A stretch of DNA of 64,000 bases from Pseudonocardia nematodicida (GTDB lineage: Bacteria; Actinomycetota; Actinomycetes; Mycobacteriales; Pseudonocardiaceae), in the NCBI RefSeq assembly GCF_040105385.1, contig NZ_JBEDNQ010000014.1, positions 62,001 through 126,000 on the forward strand, given 5' to 3'. A program made the translations under genes and the position numbers. Shown here piece after piece: positions 23,890-33,174 of the stretch. The notes beneath the pieces were generated by a model, which saw nothing but the letters and a program-made list of their open reading frames with translations, was not told the DNA's origin and made no database searches. Every line of letters begins with the position of its first letter. The first letter of the stretch is position 1.

Positions 23890-23962
23890 TCACTCCTTCG
23901 CGGCTGCGACCGACGGGCGCGATTCGGGCTCGGCGGGCAGCGCGGGTCGCGAGCATCCGGGC

Positions 23963-24833
23963 ATGGATCTCCCGGAGCTCCTGCGTAGGCAGGACGGCCT
24001 CGTCACCACCGCCCAGGCCGTCGCCTGCGGGATGTCGGCGCGGGCGGTGCGCCGACGGCTCGAGTCCGGGGACTGGACGGCGGTGCACCCACGGGTCTGT
24101 CTGGCCGGCGGGCACCCGTTCGGACCGCGGGCCAGGGTGCGTGCCGCGTCGCTGTGGGCGGGACGGGCCGCCGTCGTCTCGGGGCCCGCCGCCGCGTACT
24201 GGTACGGCCTGCTCGACTCCCCACCGGCCGTCGTGACGGTCACGTTCCCGCGGGCGTCGTCCCGGGCGAGGCGACCCGGGGTCCGGGTCCGTCGGCGCGA
24301 CCTCGACCGGGCGGACCGCGACGAGCGCCGGGGCGTCGGGGTCACCGCACGGCCGCTGACCGTGCTGGAGACGGCGGCGGCGCTGCCGGACGGGGCCGCG
24401 TTCCTCGACCGGGCGTTGCAACGGTGGATCGAGTTCCCGGCCGCTCTCGCGGCCCTGCACCGGATGCTCGGCGCCGCCGGGGCCCGCCGCGCCGGGTACC
24501 TGCTCCGCGCGGCTGCCGACCGGTCGGCGTCGACCCTGGAACGGCGGCTGATCGCGCTGCTGCGCTCGGCCGGTGTGACCGGCTGGGTGCCGAACCTGGA
24601 GGTGGGGCCGTATCTCCTGGATGTGGCCTTCCCCGAGCAGCGCGTCGGGATCGAGCTGGACGGCTGGGCATGGCACTGGAGACCAGGAGCGGTTCCGCCG
24701 CGACCGTCGCAAGGGCAACGAGCTCGCCCTGGCCAGATGGACCGTGCTCCGGGTCACCTGGCACGACCTGGAACAGGCACCCGGCCGGATCCTCGCCGAG
24801 ATCCGCCACGCGCTGGCTCTCGCCCGCGGGTGA
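23963..24833 (+). pseudogene. DUF559/AbiEi-like protein with a frameshift
   Basis: A typical actinobacterial 'type IV toxin-antitoxin AbiEi-like plus DUF559' protein. The N-terminal winged-helix part (residues 1-60, LLRRQDGLVTTAQAVACGMS) is intact. The C-terminal endonuclease-like DUF559 domain is read as far as GIELDGWAWHW, then continues in another frame as RFRRDRRKGNELALARW and TVLRVTWHDL to the stop at 24833. Removing one base near 24680 restores a continuous protein of about 290 residues, so the gene carries a +1 frameshift (or a sequencing error). The unshifted frame runs on to 25045 as non-conserved residues. The domain is related to very-short-patch-repair endonucleases; its cellular role is unknown. 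Confidence 0.75.
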
Positions 24834-24895
24834 TCGACCATGCGGCCTGGTTCTCGGACGGATTCGTCCGCTTTCCGGGCCCGATGGTCGATCAC
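24830..24895. terminator. Inverted repeat between convergent genes
   Basis: Perfect 12-bp inverted repeat GTGATCGACCAT/ATGGTCGATCAC whose arms overlap both stop codons, enclosing a smaller CGGAC/GTCCG hairpin. Probably a shared terminator. Confidence 0.6.
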
Positions 24896-26640
24896 CGGGG
24901 TTCGACGCGGGCCAGGGCCCGGGTCAGGGTGGGGGAGAGGCGGGAGGCCAGGAGGCCGGCGTGCGCCTCGGCGGTCACCGGGGCCAGGGGCAGGTTCTTC
25001 TCCACCGCCCGGAGCAGGCGCCGGGCCACCCGCTCCGGGGAGTAGCCGCGGCGGGTGTAGGCGGCCGCGGCGGCGCGACGGCGGGTCTCCTGCTCGGCGT
25101 CGTCGGCGCCGGCGAACCGGGCGTGGGTGGTGATCGGGGTGTTCACGAACCCCGGGCACAGCGCGGTGACGCCGATGCCGTCATCGGCCAGCTCCGCGCG
25201 CAGGCACTCCGACAGCATCAGCACCGCGGCCTTGGTGGTGGAGTAGGCGGGCAGCACCCGGGACGGCAGGTACGCCGCCGCCGAGGCGACGTTCACTAGG
25301 TGCCCGCCCTCGCCGTGCGAGCGCATCAGCTCCCCGAAGTGCCGGCAGCCGTGCACGACGCCCCACAGATTGACGTCGACGATCCGCCGCCACTCGTCGG
25401 CTCCCGTGTCGGCGAACGGCCCGGCGACGGCGATCCCGGCGTTGTTCACGACGAGGTCCGGTACCCCGTGCTCGGTCGCGACCCGCGTCGCGAGGGCGGC
25501 GACCGCCGCGTCGTCGGCGACGTCGAGGATCTCGGCGACGGCCCGGTGCCGGCCGTGTCGCCGGGCGATCGCGCCGGCCGTCTCCGCGGCACCCGCGGGA
25601 TCGAGGTCCACCACGACGACGCGCGCACCCCGGTCGGCGAGCTCCTGTGCCGTCGCGCGGCCGATGCCGCTGCCGGCCCCGGTCACGACGGCGAGCGCTC
25701 CGCTCCAGCGGCTCGCCGGGCCGGCGCGCCCACCCTCGGCCGCGAGCGCGGCGCCCCGGGCACGGGCCCGGCGCAGCGCCGGTGCCTCCGTACCCGGATC
25801 CCCCTCGGCCGCGGCGACGTGCTCGGCCACGCAGCGTGCGACGAGCTCGGGCCGCTGCCGCACCACCCAGTGCCCGCCGGGCAGGTACCGCACCGCGACG
25901 TCGTCGGCGAAGGTCGTCGCGGAGACGGCCAGCGCCGGGGTGACGTAGGCGTCGCGCAGCGGGACCAGCACCTGCACCGGGACGCCGGTGTGCCGCGGCT
26001 CGGGGCGGCCGAGGCCGCGCGCCATGTTGCGCCGGTAGAGCTCCAGCCCGCGCAGCCCGTCGCGGGTCGAGGGGCGCGGGACCCGTTCCCGGCGGACCAG
26101 CGCACCCGGCAGGGTCCCGCTGCGCCACAGCAGTTCCGGTAGCACCGGCAGCCGGAACGCGAGCGTGTACCAGGAGTGCAGCGCCTGCCGGAGCACCGCC
26201 GGCAGGTCGCGCGGGGAGCGGCGGCGCAGGAACAGCCCGACGTGGTCCAGGCACGGCCCGGAGATCGAGGTCAGGGAGGCGACCCGTCCCGCCAGGGCGT
26301 CGCCGGTGACCGCGTGCCAGGCCTGGCACCCGCCCCAGTCGTGGGCCAGCAGGTGCACCGGACGGTCGGGGGAGACGGCGTCGCACACCGCGCGCAGGTC
26401 GGCGGCGAGCAGCTCCAGGTCGTACCCGGCGCGGCCTGGCGGGGAGTCCGAGCGGCCGTGCCCGCGGACGTCGTAGGTCACGACGTGGTGCCCGGAGCCG
26501 GCCAGGACGTCGGCGACGCCGTCCCAGACGTGCCGGTCGTCGGGGTAGCCGTGCACCGCGACCACCGTCGGTCCCGACCGGTCACCCCGCTGCACGACGG
26601 CGAGCCGGAGCCCGTCGGGGGTGGTCACCTCGTCGTCCAC
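24892..26640 (-). CDS. ephD: EphD-like fusion of alpha/beta hydrolase and short-chain dehydrogenase
   Basis: A 582-residue two-domain protein. Residues 1-290 are an epoxide-hydrolase-type alpha/beta hydrolase: oxyanion HGYPDD, nucleophile D in AHDWGGCQA and the late histidine in LPGGHWVV. From about 325 to 560 is a short-chain dehydrogenase with TGAGSGIGRA, NNAGIAV and the catalytic YSTTK. The same fusion is found in M. tuberculosis EphD (Rv2214c), linked to mycolic-acid metabolism. GTG start at 26640 lacks a clear ribosome-binding site but lies 19 bases after the LuxR-type regulator stop, so translation may be coupled. Substrate unknown. Confidence 0.82.
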   Translation of the reverse strand: MDDEVTTPDGLRLAVVQRGDRSGPTVVAVHGYPDDRHVWDGVADVLAGSGHHVVTYDVRGHGRSDSPPGRAGYDLELLAADLRAVCDAVSPDRPVHLLAHDWGGCQAWHAVTGDALAGRVASLTSISGPCLDHVGLFLRRRSPRDLPAVLRQALHSWYTLAFRLPVLPELLWRSGTLPGALVRRERVPRPSTRDGLRGLELYRRNMARGLGRPEPRHTGVPVQVLVPLRDAYVTPALAVSATTFADDVAVRYLPGGHWVVRQRPELVARCVAEHVAAAEGDPGTEAPALRRARARGAALAAEGGRAGPASRWSGALAVVTGAGSGIGRATAQELADRGARVVVVDLDPAGAAETAGAIARRHGRHRAVAEILDVADDAAVAALATRVATEHGVPDLVVNNAGIAVAGPFADTGADEWRRIVDVNLWGVVHGCRHFGELMRSHGEGGHLVNVASAAAYLPSRVLPAYSTTKAAVLMLSECLRAELADDGIGVTALCPGFVNTPITTHARFAGADDAEQETRRRAAAAAYTRRGYSPERVARRLLRAVEKNLPLAPVTAEAHAGLLASRLSPTLTRALARVEPR

Positions 26641-26659
26641 CCGGTCACAGTAGGGGTGA

Positions 26660-29485
26660 TCAGTCGCCGCCGCCGTCGCTGCGCAGCGCGCCCTCGGCCA
26701 CCAGCCGGGCGAGCTGGGCACGGGTGGTGACGCCGAGCTTGGCGAACGCCCGGCCCAGGTGGTGCTCGACGGTCTTCGGGGACACGAACAGCGCCCCCGC
26801 GACCTCACGGTTCGTGCCGCCCTCGGCCACGGCCAGGCAGACCCGCAGCTCCTGTCCGGTCAGCGCCGTCCCGGCGCGCCCGCCGGTCGGTCCGGCCGGA
26901 CGGACCCCTGCGGCGCGGAGCTCGGCGCGGGCCCGGTCCGCCCAGCCCGGGGAACCGCACCGGTCCAGCTCGGCGACGGCGGCCGCCAGCCGGTCGCGTG
27001 CCGCGCGGACCCGGCGTGCCCGGCGCAGCGCGGTGCCGATCACGAGCAGCGTGCGGCCGTGGTCGAACGGGTGCTCGGCCAGGTCGGCCAGTGCGGCCCC
27101 CGCCGCCCCGTCCGGGCCCGGGTCGTCCACAACCGCGCCGTCGGGAGGCGCGCCGGGCCGTGCAGTGCCCCCGGGGGCACCGCCGTCGGGGACCGGAGCG
27201 CCGGCGTCGAGCAGGATCCGGCAGCGGGCCGCGACCCCGCGCGCCCAGCGGGATCCGGTCCGTGCCGCGTCGGCCGCCAGGTCCACGAGCGCCGCGGCGG
27301 CGTCGTCCGCGCGGCCCGCCCGGTGCAGCGCCTCGACCAGGTCACCCCCGAAGGGCACCGTCAACGGGTTGCCCAGCCCGGTCGAGCGGGCCACCTCCCG
27401 GGCGCCGGTGAGGTGCTCCGCCGCGACCTGCGGCCGGTCCGCGGCCAGCTCGGCGAGGCCGAGCGCGTGCCGGGCGTAGACCAGGACCGGCGGCTGCCCG
27501 AGCCGCCGGGCCGCCGTCAGGGCGAGCTCACCGTGCCGCCGCGCGCCGGCCACGTCCCCGGCGACGGCGGCAGCGCGGGCCCGTTGCGCGTGCGCGTACC
27601 CGAGCATCCCGTCCGCGCCGACCTGCGGCCCCAGCTCGGTCACCTCGCCGAGGTCCGCGATCGCCCGGACCGGGTCACCGGTGAACAGCAGCAGTTCGGC
27701 CCGCTCCATCAGCGGCATCGGCAGCCGGGCCGGGATGCCGGCGGTCCGGGCGGCCGACATCTGCTCGTCGACGACCGCCCGTGCCTCGGCGAACCGCTCG
27801 GACTGCGTGTGCACCTGGGTGACCATCTGCTGATGGGTCGGGAACCGCTCGCGGGTCGCGGCGACGAACCGTGCGGCCGGGAAATGCTCCTCGAGCTCCA
27901 GCACCGCTCCGAGCTCGCCGTGGTGCAGCAGCCGGGCGTGGGTGTGCATGTGCTCCAGCAGGTAGCGCACCAGCGGATCGGCCGTCTCGAGTGCCAGCGC
28001 GCGCCGGGTCAGCGCGAGCATCTCCACGAGCCGGCCGATACTGCCCAGCGCCGTGGCCAGCTGCACCGACACCATCGCCGCGAGGTCCGGCGCGGGCCCG
28101 GCCAGCTCGTCGTGCACGCGGTACAGCTCGGGCACCGCCCCGGCCACGTCGGTCCGCCACACCGCGACCGCCGCACGCAACGCCAGCGCCTGCTGCCGCA
28201 CCCCGGCGTCGTGCCCGGTGGCCAGCACCTCGCCGACCAGGCCGGCGGCCTCGTCGCGCCGCCCGGCCAGCAGGCACGACCGCGCGGCGGCCACCCGCCG
28301 GGTGTCGCGCTCCGGTCCGTCCGGGGACAGCGCCGCCGCCCGGACCCGCGCCGCCGCACCCGCGGCCGGCCCGCCGCGCCGCTCGGCGTCCGAGGCCGCC
28401 CGGTCCAGCGCCGTCGCGACCTCGGTGCCGCCGACGACGGCGGCCGCGGCCAGGTGCAGCGCGTACCGCTGGACGTCGGACCCGTCCGTCACCCGGGCCA
28501 GGGCGTCGTGCGCGCGCCGGCGGTCCGCGGGGGAGACGACCGCGAACGCGGCCGCCCGGACGAGCGGATGCACGAACTCGGGACGGCCGGGTGCGACGGT
28601 CAGCACCCCGGCCCGTTCGGCCGGTTCCAGATCGGCGGGGGTGAGGCCCAGCCGCCCCAGCGCCGCGGCGACCGAGCCCACCCCGGCCGGGCCGGCGGCC
28701 GCCAGCACCGCCAGCGCGAGCCGGGTCCGCCCGTGCAGACCGGCGAACCGCGGGCCGAAGGCCGCCGTCCCGCGCCCGGTCAGCGGCAGCGGGTCGGGCA
28801 GCGGGTCCCGCCCGGATCGCTGGGCGGCGGTGAGGACCCGGTCGACCTCGCGCAGGGCGAGCGGGTTGCCGCCGGTCGCGGCGTGCAGCGCGGCCCGCAC
28901 AGAGCCCGCCGTCCCCGGGGTGAACAGCGCTCCGGCGTCGGACGACGACAGCCCCGCCAGATCGAGCGACGGCCACGGCCCGGCCACCGGGCGTCGCTCC
29001 CCGGTGCGGCGGGCGAGCAGCACCGCCACGGCGTCGGCGGCGAGCCGGCGCAGCGCGAACGACAGCACCCGGCCGGACTGGTCGTCGAGCCAGTGCGCGT
29101 CGTCGAGCACCACCAGCACCGGACCTGCCTCGGCGGCCCGGGCGAGCAGCCCGAGCGTCGCCGCGCCGAGGACGGAGACGTCCCCGGCCGGCCCGGTCCC
29201 GTCGTGCAGCGCCCGGACCGCCGACCGGGGCGCCGGCGGGAGGTCGTCGGCCGCGCCGGCCAGCGGGCGCAGCAGCTCGTCCAGGCCGGCCAGCGGGAGC
29301 TCCACCTCGCCCTGCACGCCCCGGGCGCGCAGTACCCGGAACCCGTCCGCCGCGGCGGCGTGCTCGACGAGTGCGGTCTTGCCGATCCCGGGGTCGCCGA
29401 CGATCTCCAGGACCGCCGCCCGGCCGTCGCGTGCGGATGCCAGGAGCCGGCCGATCCGGGCCCGTTCGGTCGCGCGACCGCGCAT
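26660..29485 (-). CDS. Large AAA-ATPase LuxR-family transcriptional regulator
   Basis: About 941 residues, MalT/LAL type. An N-terminal nucleotide-binding domain has Walker A GDPGIGKT (near residue 30) and Walker B VLVVLDDAHW (near 125). A long alpha-helical, tetratricopeptide-like middle follows. A C-terminal LuxR helix-turn-helix is present (LTGQELRVCLAVAEGGTN, then SPKTVEHHLGRAFAKLGV). Such proteins bind an inducer through the middle region and activate a nearby operon; the EphD-like gene immediately downstream is the likely partner. The start is uncertain: ATG at 29485 or GTG at 29533, neither with a strong ribosome-binding site. Confidence 0.87.
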   Translation of the reverse strand: MRGRATERARIGRLLASARDGRAAVLEIVGDPGIGKTALVEHAAAADGFRVLRARGVQGEVELPLAGLDELLRPLAGAADDLPPAPRSAVRALHDGTGPAGDVSVLGAATLGLLARAAEAGPVLVVLDDAHWLDDQSGRVLSFALRRLAADAVAVLLARRTGERRPVAGPWPSLDLAGLSSSDAGALFTPGTAGSVRAALHAATGGNPLALREVDRVLTAAQRSGRDPLPDPLPLTGRGTAAFGPRFAGLHGRTRLALAVLAAAGPAGVGSVAAALGRLGLTPADLEPAERAGVLTVAPGRPEFVHPLVRAAAFAVVSPADRRRAHDALARVTDGSDVQRYALHLAAAAVVGGTEVATALDRAASDAERRGGPAAGAAARVRAAALSPDGPERDTRRVAAARSCLLAGRRDEAAGLVGEVLATGHDAGVRQQALALRAAVAVWRTDVAGAVPELYRVHDELAGPAPDLAAMVSVQLATALGSIGRLVEMLALTRRALALETADPLVRYLLEHMHTHARLLHHGELGAVLELEEHFPAARFVAATRERFPTHQQMVTQVHTQSERFAEARAVVDEQMSAARTAGIPARLPMPLMERAELLLFTGDPVRAIADLGEVTELGPQVGADGMLGYAHAQRARAAAVAGDVAGARRHGELALTAARRLGQPPVLVYARHALGLAELAADRPQVAAEHLTGAREVARSTGLGNPLTVPFGGDLVEALHRAGRADDAAAALVDLAADAARTGSRWARGVAARCRILLDAGAPVPDGGAPGGTARPGAPPDGAVVDDPGPDGAAGAALADLAEHPFDHGRTLLVIGTALRRARRVRAARDRLAAAVAELDRCGSPGWADRARAELRAAGVRPAGPTGGRAGTALTGQELRVCLAVAEGGTNREVAGALFVSPKTVEHHLGRAFAKLGVTTRAQLARLVAEGALRSDGGGD

Positions 29486-29634
29486 TGCGCGACGGTATCG
29501 AGGGATGGCCGGGCCGGTGACCTGTGTACTCACTACTGATGATCTGGCCGCCGTGTCGGGGAATCCCCCGATGGGTGCGGCGCCGGCACGCGCTTAGCGT
29601 CTCGTCACCTTCACCCCGAGCCACGGAGGAGCGG

Positions 29635-30198
29635 ATGACGAGCACGGTGATCCGGGCGGTGCCCCGGATCGGGTCGGCATGGACCCGGACGTCGGGACAG
29701 CTCTCGGCCCTGCTGCTCGAGACGCTCGACGAGCCGTCGTCGGGACCGCTCTGGATCGGACGCCCCGCGCTGCGGGCGTGGGGCCGGGTGGACACGGCGG
29801 TGCGGGCCGCGCAGGCCCGCTCGCCGTACCCGCCGGGTCCCTGTCCGGGGCTGTGCCTGGTCCCGGTCCGCCCGGACGACGTGGCGACGCTCGGCGCGGC
29901 GGCGGTCGTCCTCGGCCGCGGCCTGCTGCCCGGCGGGGAGCCGCGTGCGGCCGCCGTGCTCGGCCGGGCCGCGTCCGGGTGCGGGACGGGACCGGCGGAC
30001 CTGGTCCGGGACCTCGCCCGGGTGCACGGCGTGCTCGACCTCGATCTCGCCGCCGACGGGGAGCTGCTCTACGTGCTGGCCGGCGTCGGGACCGGCGGCG
30101 GCCGGGCCGCTGACGCGGGGGAGCGAGCCACCGAGCGGGTGCTGACGATGTGGCGGGCCGGCGAGGACCGGCTCCCGGTGGACCCCGCCGCCGCGTGA
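29635..30198 (+). CDS. Hypothetical protein, 187 aa
   Basis: A 187-residue protein with a clear ribosome-binding site (GGAGGA 6 bases before the ATG at 29635). It is rich in Ala, Gly, Leu and Pro. The middle has a proline/cysteine patch (PYPPGPCPGLC), and there is no signal peptide or membrane helix. Two helical stretches (ATLGAAAVVLGRGLLPGG; DLVRDLARVHGVLDLDLA) are the only structure that can be guessed. It is divergent from the LuxR regulator and convergent with mntH. Function not recognised. Confidence 0.6.
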   Translation: MTSTVIRAVPRIGSAWTRTSGQLSALLLETLDEPSSGPLWIGRPALRAWGRVDTAVRAAQARSPYPPGPCPGLCLVPVRPDDVATLGAAAVVLGRGLLPGGEPRAAAVLGRAASGCGTGPADLVRDLARVHGVLDLDLAADGELLYVLAGVGTGGGRAADAGERATERVLTMWRAGEDRLPVDPAAA

Positions 30199-30208
30199 GG
30201 AACGGGGG

Positions 30209-31483
30209 TCAGGCAGCCGGGACGAACGTCTGCCAGAGCAGCACCCCGTTCAGGGTGATCACCACGGCCGTCACCAGCACCGCCGCGGCCGTCGTGACCC
30301 GCCCGCCGACCAGGTCGCCCATCACGTCGCGGCGGGAGGTCAGCCACACCAGCGGCGCGAGCGCGAACGGGATCCCGAACGACAGCACCACCTGGGACAG
30401 CACCAGCGCCCGGGTCGGGTCGACGCCGACGCCCAGCACGACCAGCGCCGGGGCGAGGGTGAGCAGCCGTCGCACCAGCAGCGGGATCCGCCGGCGCAGG
30501 AACCCGGCCATGATCACCTGGCCGGCGTAGGTCCCGACCCCGGACGAGGCGAACCCCGAGGCGAGCAGGGCGATCGCGAACCCGTACGCGGCGGCCGTGT
30601 CGAGCTCGCTCCCGAGCCCGGCGAAGATCCCCTCGAGGGTGTCGGTGCCGGGCACCGTCGTGCCGGCGAACAGCGCCGCCGCGACGACGAGCATGGCCAG
30701 GTTGACCAGCCCGGCCAGCCCCATCCCGAGCACGATGTCGGTGCGGCCGGTGCGCAGCAGGAACCGGCGGTCGGCGTCGTCGCGGGCGACCAGCCGGTGC
30801 TGGGTGAGCGCCGAGTGCAGGTAGATCACGTGCGGCATCACCGTCGCGCCGAGGATGCCGGTGGCCAGCAGGAGGCTCCCGGCCCCGTCGAACGCCGGGA
30901 CCAGCCCGGCGGCCAGTGCACCCGGGTCGACGTCGACGCGCAGCAGCGTCGACACCATCCCGACGACGATGATCGCCAGCAGGAACACGATCGCACGCTC
31001 GAACGGTCGGTGCCCGCGCGACTGGAGCCCGAGCAGCCCGAACGCGATCACCCCGGTGATCAGGCCGCCGGCGAACAGCGGGATCCCGAACAGCAGGTGC
31101 AGCGCGACGGCGCCGCCGATCACCTCGGCCAGGTCGGTGGCCATCGCGACCAGCTCGGCCTGCGCCCACATCAGCCGGGTGCCCCAGCGCGGCATCCGCG
31201 CCCGGCACAGCTCGGGCAGGTTCGCCCCGGTCGCGAGGCCCAGCCGCGCCGAGAGCGACTGGATGAGCATGGCCATCAGGTTCGCGGCGACGACCACCCA
31301 GACCAGCAGGTAGCCGTACCCGGCGCCGGCCGAGAAGTTGGTGGCGAAGTTGCCCGGGTCGACGTAGGCGACGGCCGCGACGAACGCCGGCCCGAGCACC
31401 GCGAGCCGCCCGCGCCAGCCACGGCGGCGCAGCTCCTCGACCGTGCCGGGTTCCCCGGCCGATCGCGACGCATCCGCCCGCAC
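30209..31483 (-). CDS. mntH: NRAMP-family divalent metal transporter MntH
   Basis: A 424-residue proton-coupled Mn2+/Fe2+ importer of the NRAMP family with 10-11 membrane helices. The first-helix metal-binding motif DPGNFAT is at residues 42-48 and the helix-6 motif in GATVMPHVIYLHS near 210 supplies the conserved Met-Pro-His. The GTG at 31483 is preferred over a GTG at 31531: it has GAGGGGG upstream, and a -10-like TATACT (31521-31526) lies between the two, so the upstream GTG would precede the transcription start. Monocistronic and divergent from nothing nearby; convergent with the hypothetical gene ending at 30198. Confidence 0.92.
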   Translation of the reverse strand: MRADASRSAGEPGTVEELRRRGWRGRLAVLGPAFVAAVAYVDPGNFATNFSAGAGYGYLLVWVVVAANLMAMLIQSLSARLGLATGANLPELCRARMPRWGTRLMWAQAELVAMATDLAEVIGGAVALHLLFGIPLFAGGLITGVIAFGLLGLQSRGHRPFERAIVFLLAIIVVGMVSTLLRVDVDPGALAAGLVPAFDGAGSLLLATGILGATVMPHVIYLHSALTQHRLVARDDADRRFLLRTGRTDIVLGMGLAGLVNLAMLVVAAALFAGTTVPGTDTLEGIFAGLGSELDTAAAYGFAIALLASGFASSGVGTYAGQVIMAGFLRRRIPLLVRRLLTLAPALVVLGVGVDPTRALVLSQVVLSFGIPFALAPLVWLTSRRDVMGDLVGGRVTTAAAVLVTAVVITLNGVLLWQTFVPAA

Positions 31484-31520
31484 CTCGCCCCCTCGCTCGT
31501 CGGAGGTACGACGAACACGG

Positions 31521-31526
31521 AGTATA
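31521..31526 (-). promoter_or_regulatory. Promoter -10 element of mntH
   Basis: TATACT on the minus strand about 38 bases before the chosen GTG start. The flanking TTAGTCGTGCCTATA could include a DtxR/MntR half-site, which is speculative. Confidence 0.4.
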
Positions 31527-31638
31527 GGCACGACTAATGCCTTCGGTGCGCGACGAAACAGAGAGTGGTCGACGGTTCCGGAGCGTTCGGACCGCCCGCG
31601 GGGACCGCCACGCTCCGGAACGCGTGATCACGCGGCGG

Positions 31639-32124
31639 TCACAGAGGGCGGTGCATCACGTGCAGGCCGGTCGTCGTGCCGTCCGGCAGCCGGAAGGCGT
31701 CCGGCACGATCCCGACGGTCGCGAAGCCCAGCGAGTGCCACAGCGCGACGGCCCGGGTGTTGGTCTCGACGACCGCGTTGAACTGCATCGACGAGTATCC
31801 GGCGGCGCGGGCCAGCTCCAGCACGTGCTCGCCGAGCGCGCGCCCGGTGCCGCGGCCGGCGCGGGCCGGGTCGACCGCGAAGCTCGCCGTCGACACGTGC
31901 GAGCCGGGTCCGGGCTGGTTCGGGCCGGTCTTGGCGGTACCGACCACGACCCCGCCGTCGACGGCCACGACGACCCTTCCGGGCGCGGGCAGCATCCACA
32001 TCCGGCGGGCCCAGGCCTCGTCGCCGTCGGTGGGCACCGTGTAGGTCCGGCCCTCGGCGAAGATCGGGCGCAGCACCGCCCAGATCGCCGGCCAGTCGTC
32101 GTCGGTCGCGTCCCTGATCTCCAC
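31639..32124 (-). CDS. GNAT-family N-acetyltransferase
   Basis: A 161-residue Gcn5-related acetyltransferase: N-terminal strand EIRDATDDDWPAIWAV, central strand ASFAVDPARAGRGTGRALGE containing the acetyl-CoA pyrophosphate-binding R/Q-x-x-G-x-G/A motif, and the C-terminal NTRAVALWHSLGFATVG segment. The phosphinothricin/aminoacyl-type acetyltransferases look similar; the substrate is not determinable. The GTG at 32124 is chosen because a TAGGCT -10 motif ends nine bases before it, suggesting a leaderless transcript. Confidence 0.85.
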   Translation of the reverse strand: MEIRDATDDDWPAIWAVLRPIFAEGRTYTVPTDGDEAWARRMWMLPAPGRVVVAVDGGVVVGTAKTGPNQPGPGSHVSTASFAVDPARAGRGTGRALGEHVLELARAAGYSSMQFNAVVETNTRAVALWHSLGFATVGIVPDAFRLPDGTTTGLHVMHRPL

Positions 32125-32185
32125 GGGCGGCCAGCCTAGTGCGGGCCCGAGCCGTCTCCCCACCGGTTTCCGGCCGGTCCGGCGC

Positions 32186-32812
32186 TCAGGGCAGGTAGAG
32201 GTCGCGCGGGCCGGCGTCGAGGGTCTCCACGCTGCCCGCGGTGCGCGCGGCCAGCCACTCCGCGAAGTCGTCCACGTCGGACTCCGCGACGGCGACGGTC
32301 AGCGTCACGTCGGCCCCGTGGATCACGTCGCGCAGCCGGTAGGGGGAGTTCCGCAGGTCGTGCTCGAGCCGCCCGGCCCGGTCGTGCGGCAGCGCGAGCA
32401 ACAGCTCCCGGTGCCGGACCCGGCGCAGCGTGCCGAGCCCGTCCAGGGTCTCGGCGAGCGCGCCGGAGTAGGCGCGGACCAGGCCGCCCGCGCCCAGCTT
32501 GGTCCCGCCGAACCAGCGCGACACCACCGCGACGACGTCGGTGAGCTCCCGGCGGGTGAGCACCTCCAGCATGGGCACACCGGCGGTCCCGGAGGGCTCG
32601 CCGTCGTCGTTGCTGCGGGCGGTCGTCGCCCCGGTCGCCGGGTCACCGATCCGCAGCGCCGTGCAGTGGTGGGTGGCGTCCGGCCCGGCCCGGCGGACCC
32701 GGTCGATCACCGCGGTCGCCGCGTCGACGTCGGCGACGCGGCGGACCGTGCAGACGAACCGGGAGCGGGCGACCTCGACCTCGTGCACGCCGTCGCGGGC
32801 GATCACCTGCAC
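32186..32812 (-). CDS. YigZ/IMPACT family protein
   Basis: A 208-residue protein of the UPF0029/Impact family. The N-terminal domain has the family's diagnostic stretch (SNDDGEPSGTAGVPMLEVL) and SRWFGGTKLGAGGLVRAYS. The C-terminal ferredoxin-like domain (residues 140-208) matches the YigZ C-terminal domain. Eukaryotic IMPACT proteins modulate GCN2 and bacterial ones are of uncertain function. GTG start at 32812; TACCCT lies about 6 bases upstream, compatible with a leaderless mRNA. Single gene. Confidence 0.88.
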   Translation of the reverse strand: MQVIARDGVHEVEVARSRFVCTVRRVADVDAATAVIDRVRRAGPDATHHCTALRIGDPATGATTARSNDDGEPSGTAGVPMLEVLTRRELTDVVAVVSRWFGGTKLGAGGLVRAYSGALAETLDGLGTLRRVRHRELLLALPHDRAGRLEHDLRNSPYRLRDVIHGADVTLTVAVAESDVDDFAEWLAARTAGSVETLDAGPRDLYLP

Positions 32813-32828
32813 GGGTCGAGGGTAGCCC

Positions 32829-33155
32829 TCACTCCTCCCCGGCCGGGACCGGCACCTTCAGCGGACGCAGGTACACCCAGAGCACGAACAGCGCTCCGAT
32901 GATCAGCATCCCGATGCCGGTGTCGAGGTTGAGGTTCGTCCCGCCGGTCTTGGCCAGGTTCTCCGGGTCGTTCCCGGAGACCAGCCCCATGATCAGCAGG
33001 ACGATGCCGTAGACCCCGAACAGCAGGGCGATCACCGAGCGCAGGTCGAACAGGTTGGTCGCGGTCGCCGAGACCGGGGCGTCGGCCCCGGCCCGGTCGC
33101 CGGTGTCCGGGTCGAACTCTCCGGCTCCGCCGGTGCCGTGCGTGTGATCGGTCAT
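32829..33155 (-). CDS. Small membrane protein following the symporter, 108 aa
   Basis: A 108-residue protein with a disordered acidic/His/Gly-rich N-terminus (about 35 residues) and two membrane helices (about 42-62 and 80-98) joined by an Asn/Gly-rich loop, ending in VPVPAGEE. The second ATG (33155) is chosen because GGGAGGG lies 9 bases before it and directly abuts the first. It begins 19 bases after the symporter stop and so is probably co-transcribed, perhaps an accessory subunit. No family recognised. Confidence 0.65.
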   Translation of the reverse strand: MTDHTHGTGGAGEFDPDTGDRAGADAPVSATATNLFDLRSVIALLFGVYGIVLLIMGLVSGNDPENLAKTGGTNLNLDTGIGMLIIGALFVLWVYLRPLKVPVPAGEE

Positions 33156-33174
33156 CTCGTCCATCCCTCCCGGC

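Noticed and set aside
26759..29539. 926-codon open frame on the plus strand
   Set aside because: It mirrors the LuxR-type regulator, which has clear Walker and helix-turn-helix motifs; the antisense product is low-complexity.
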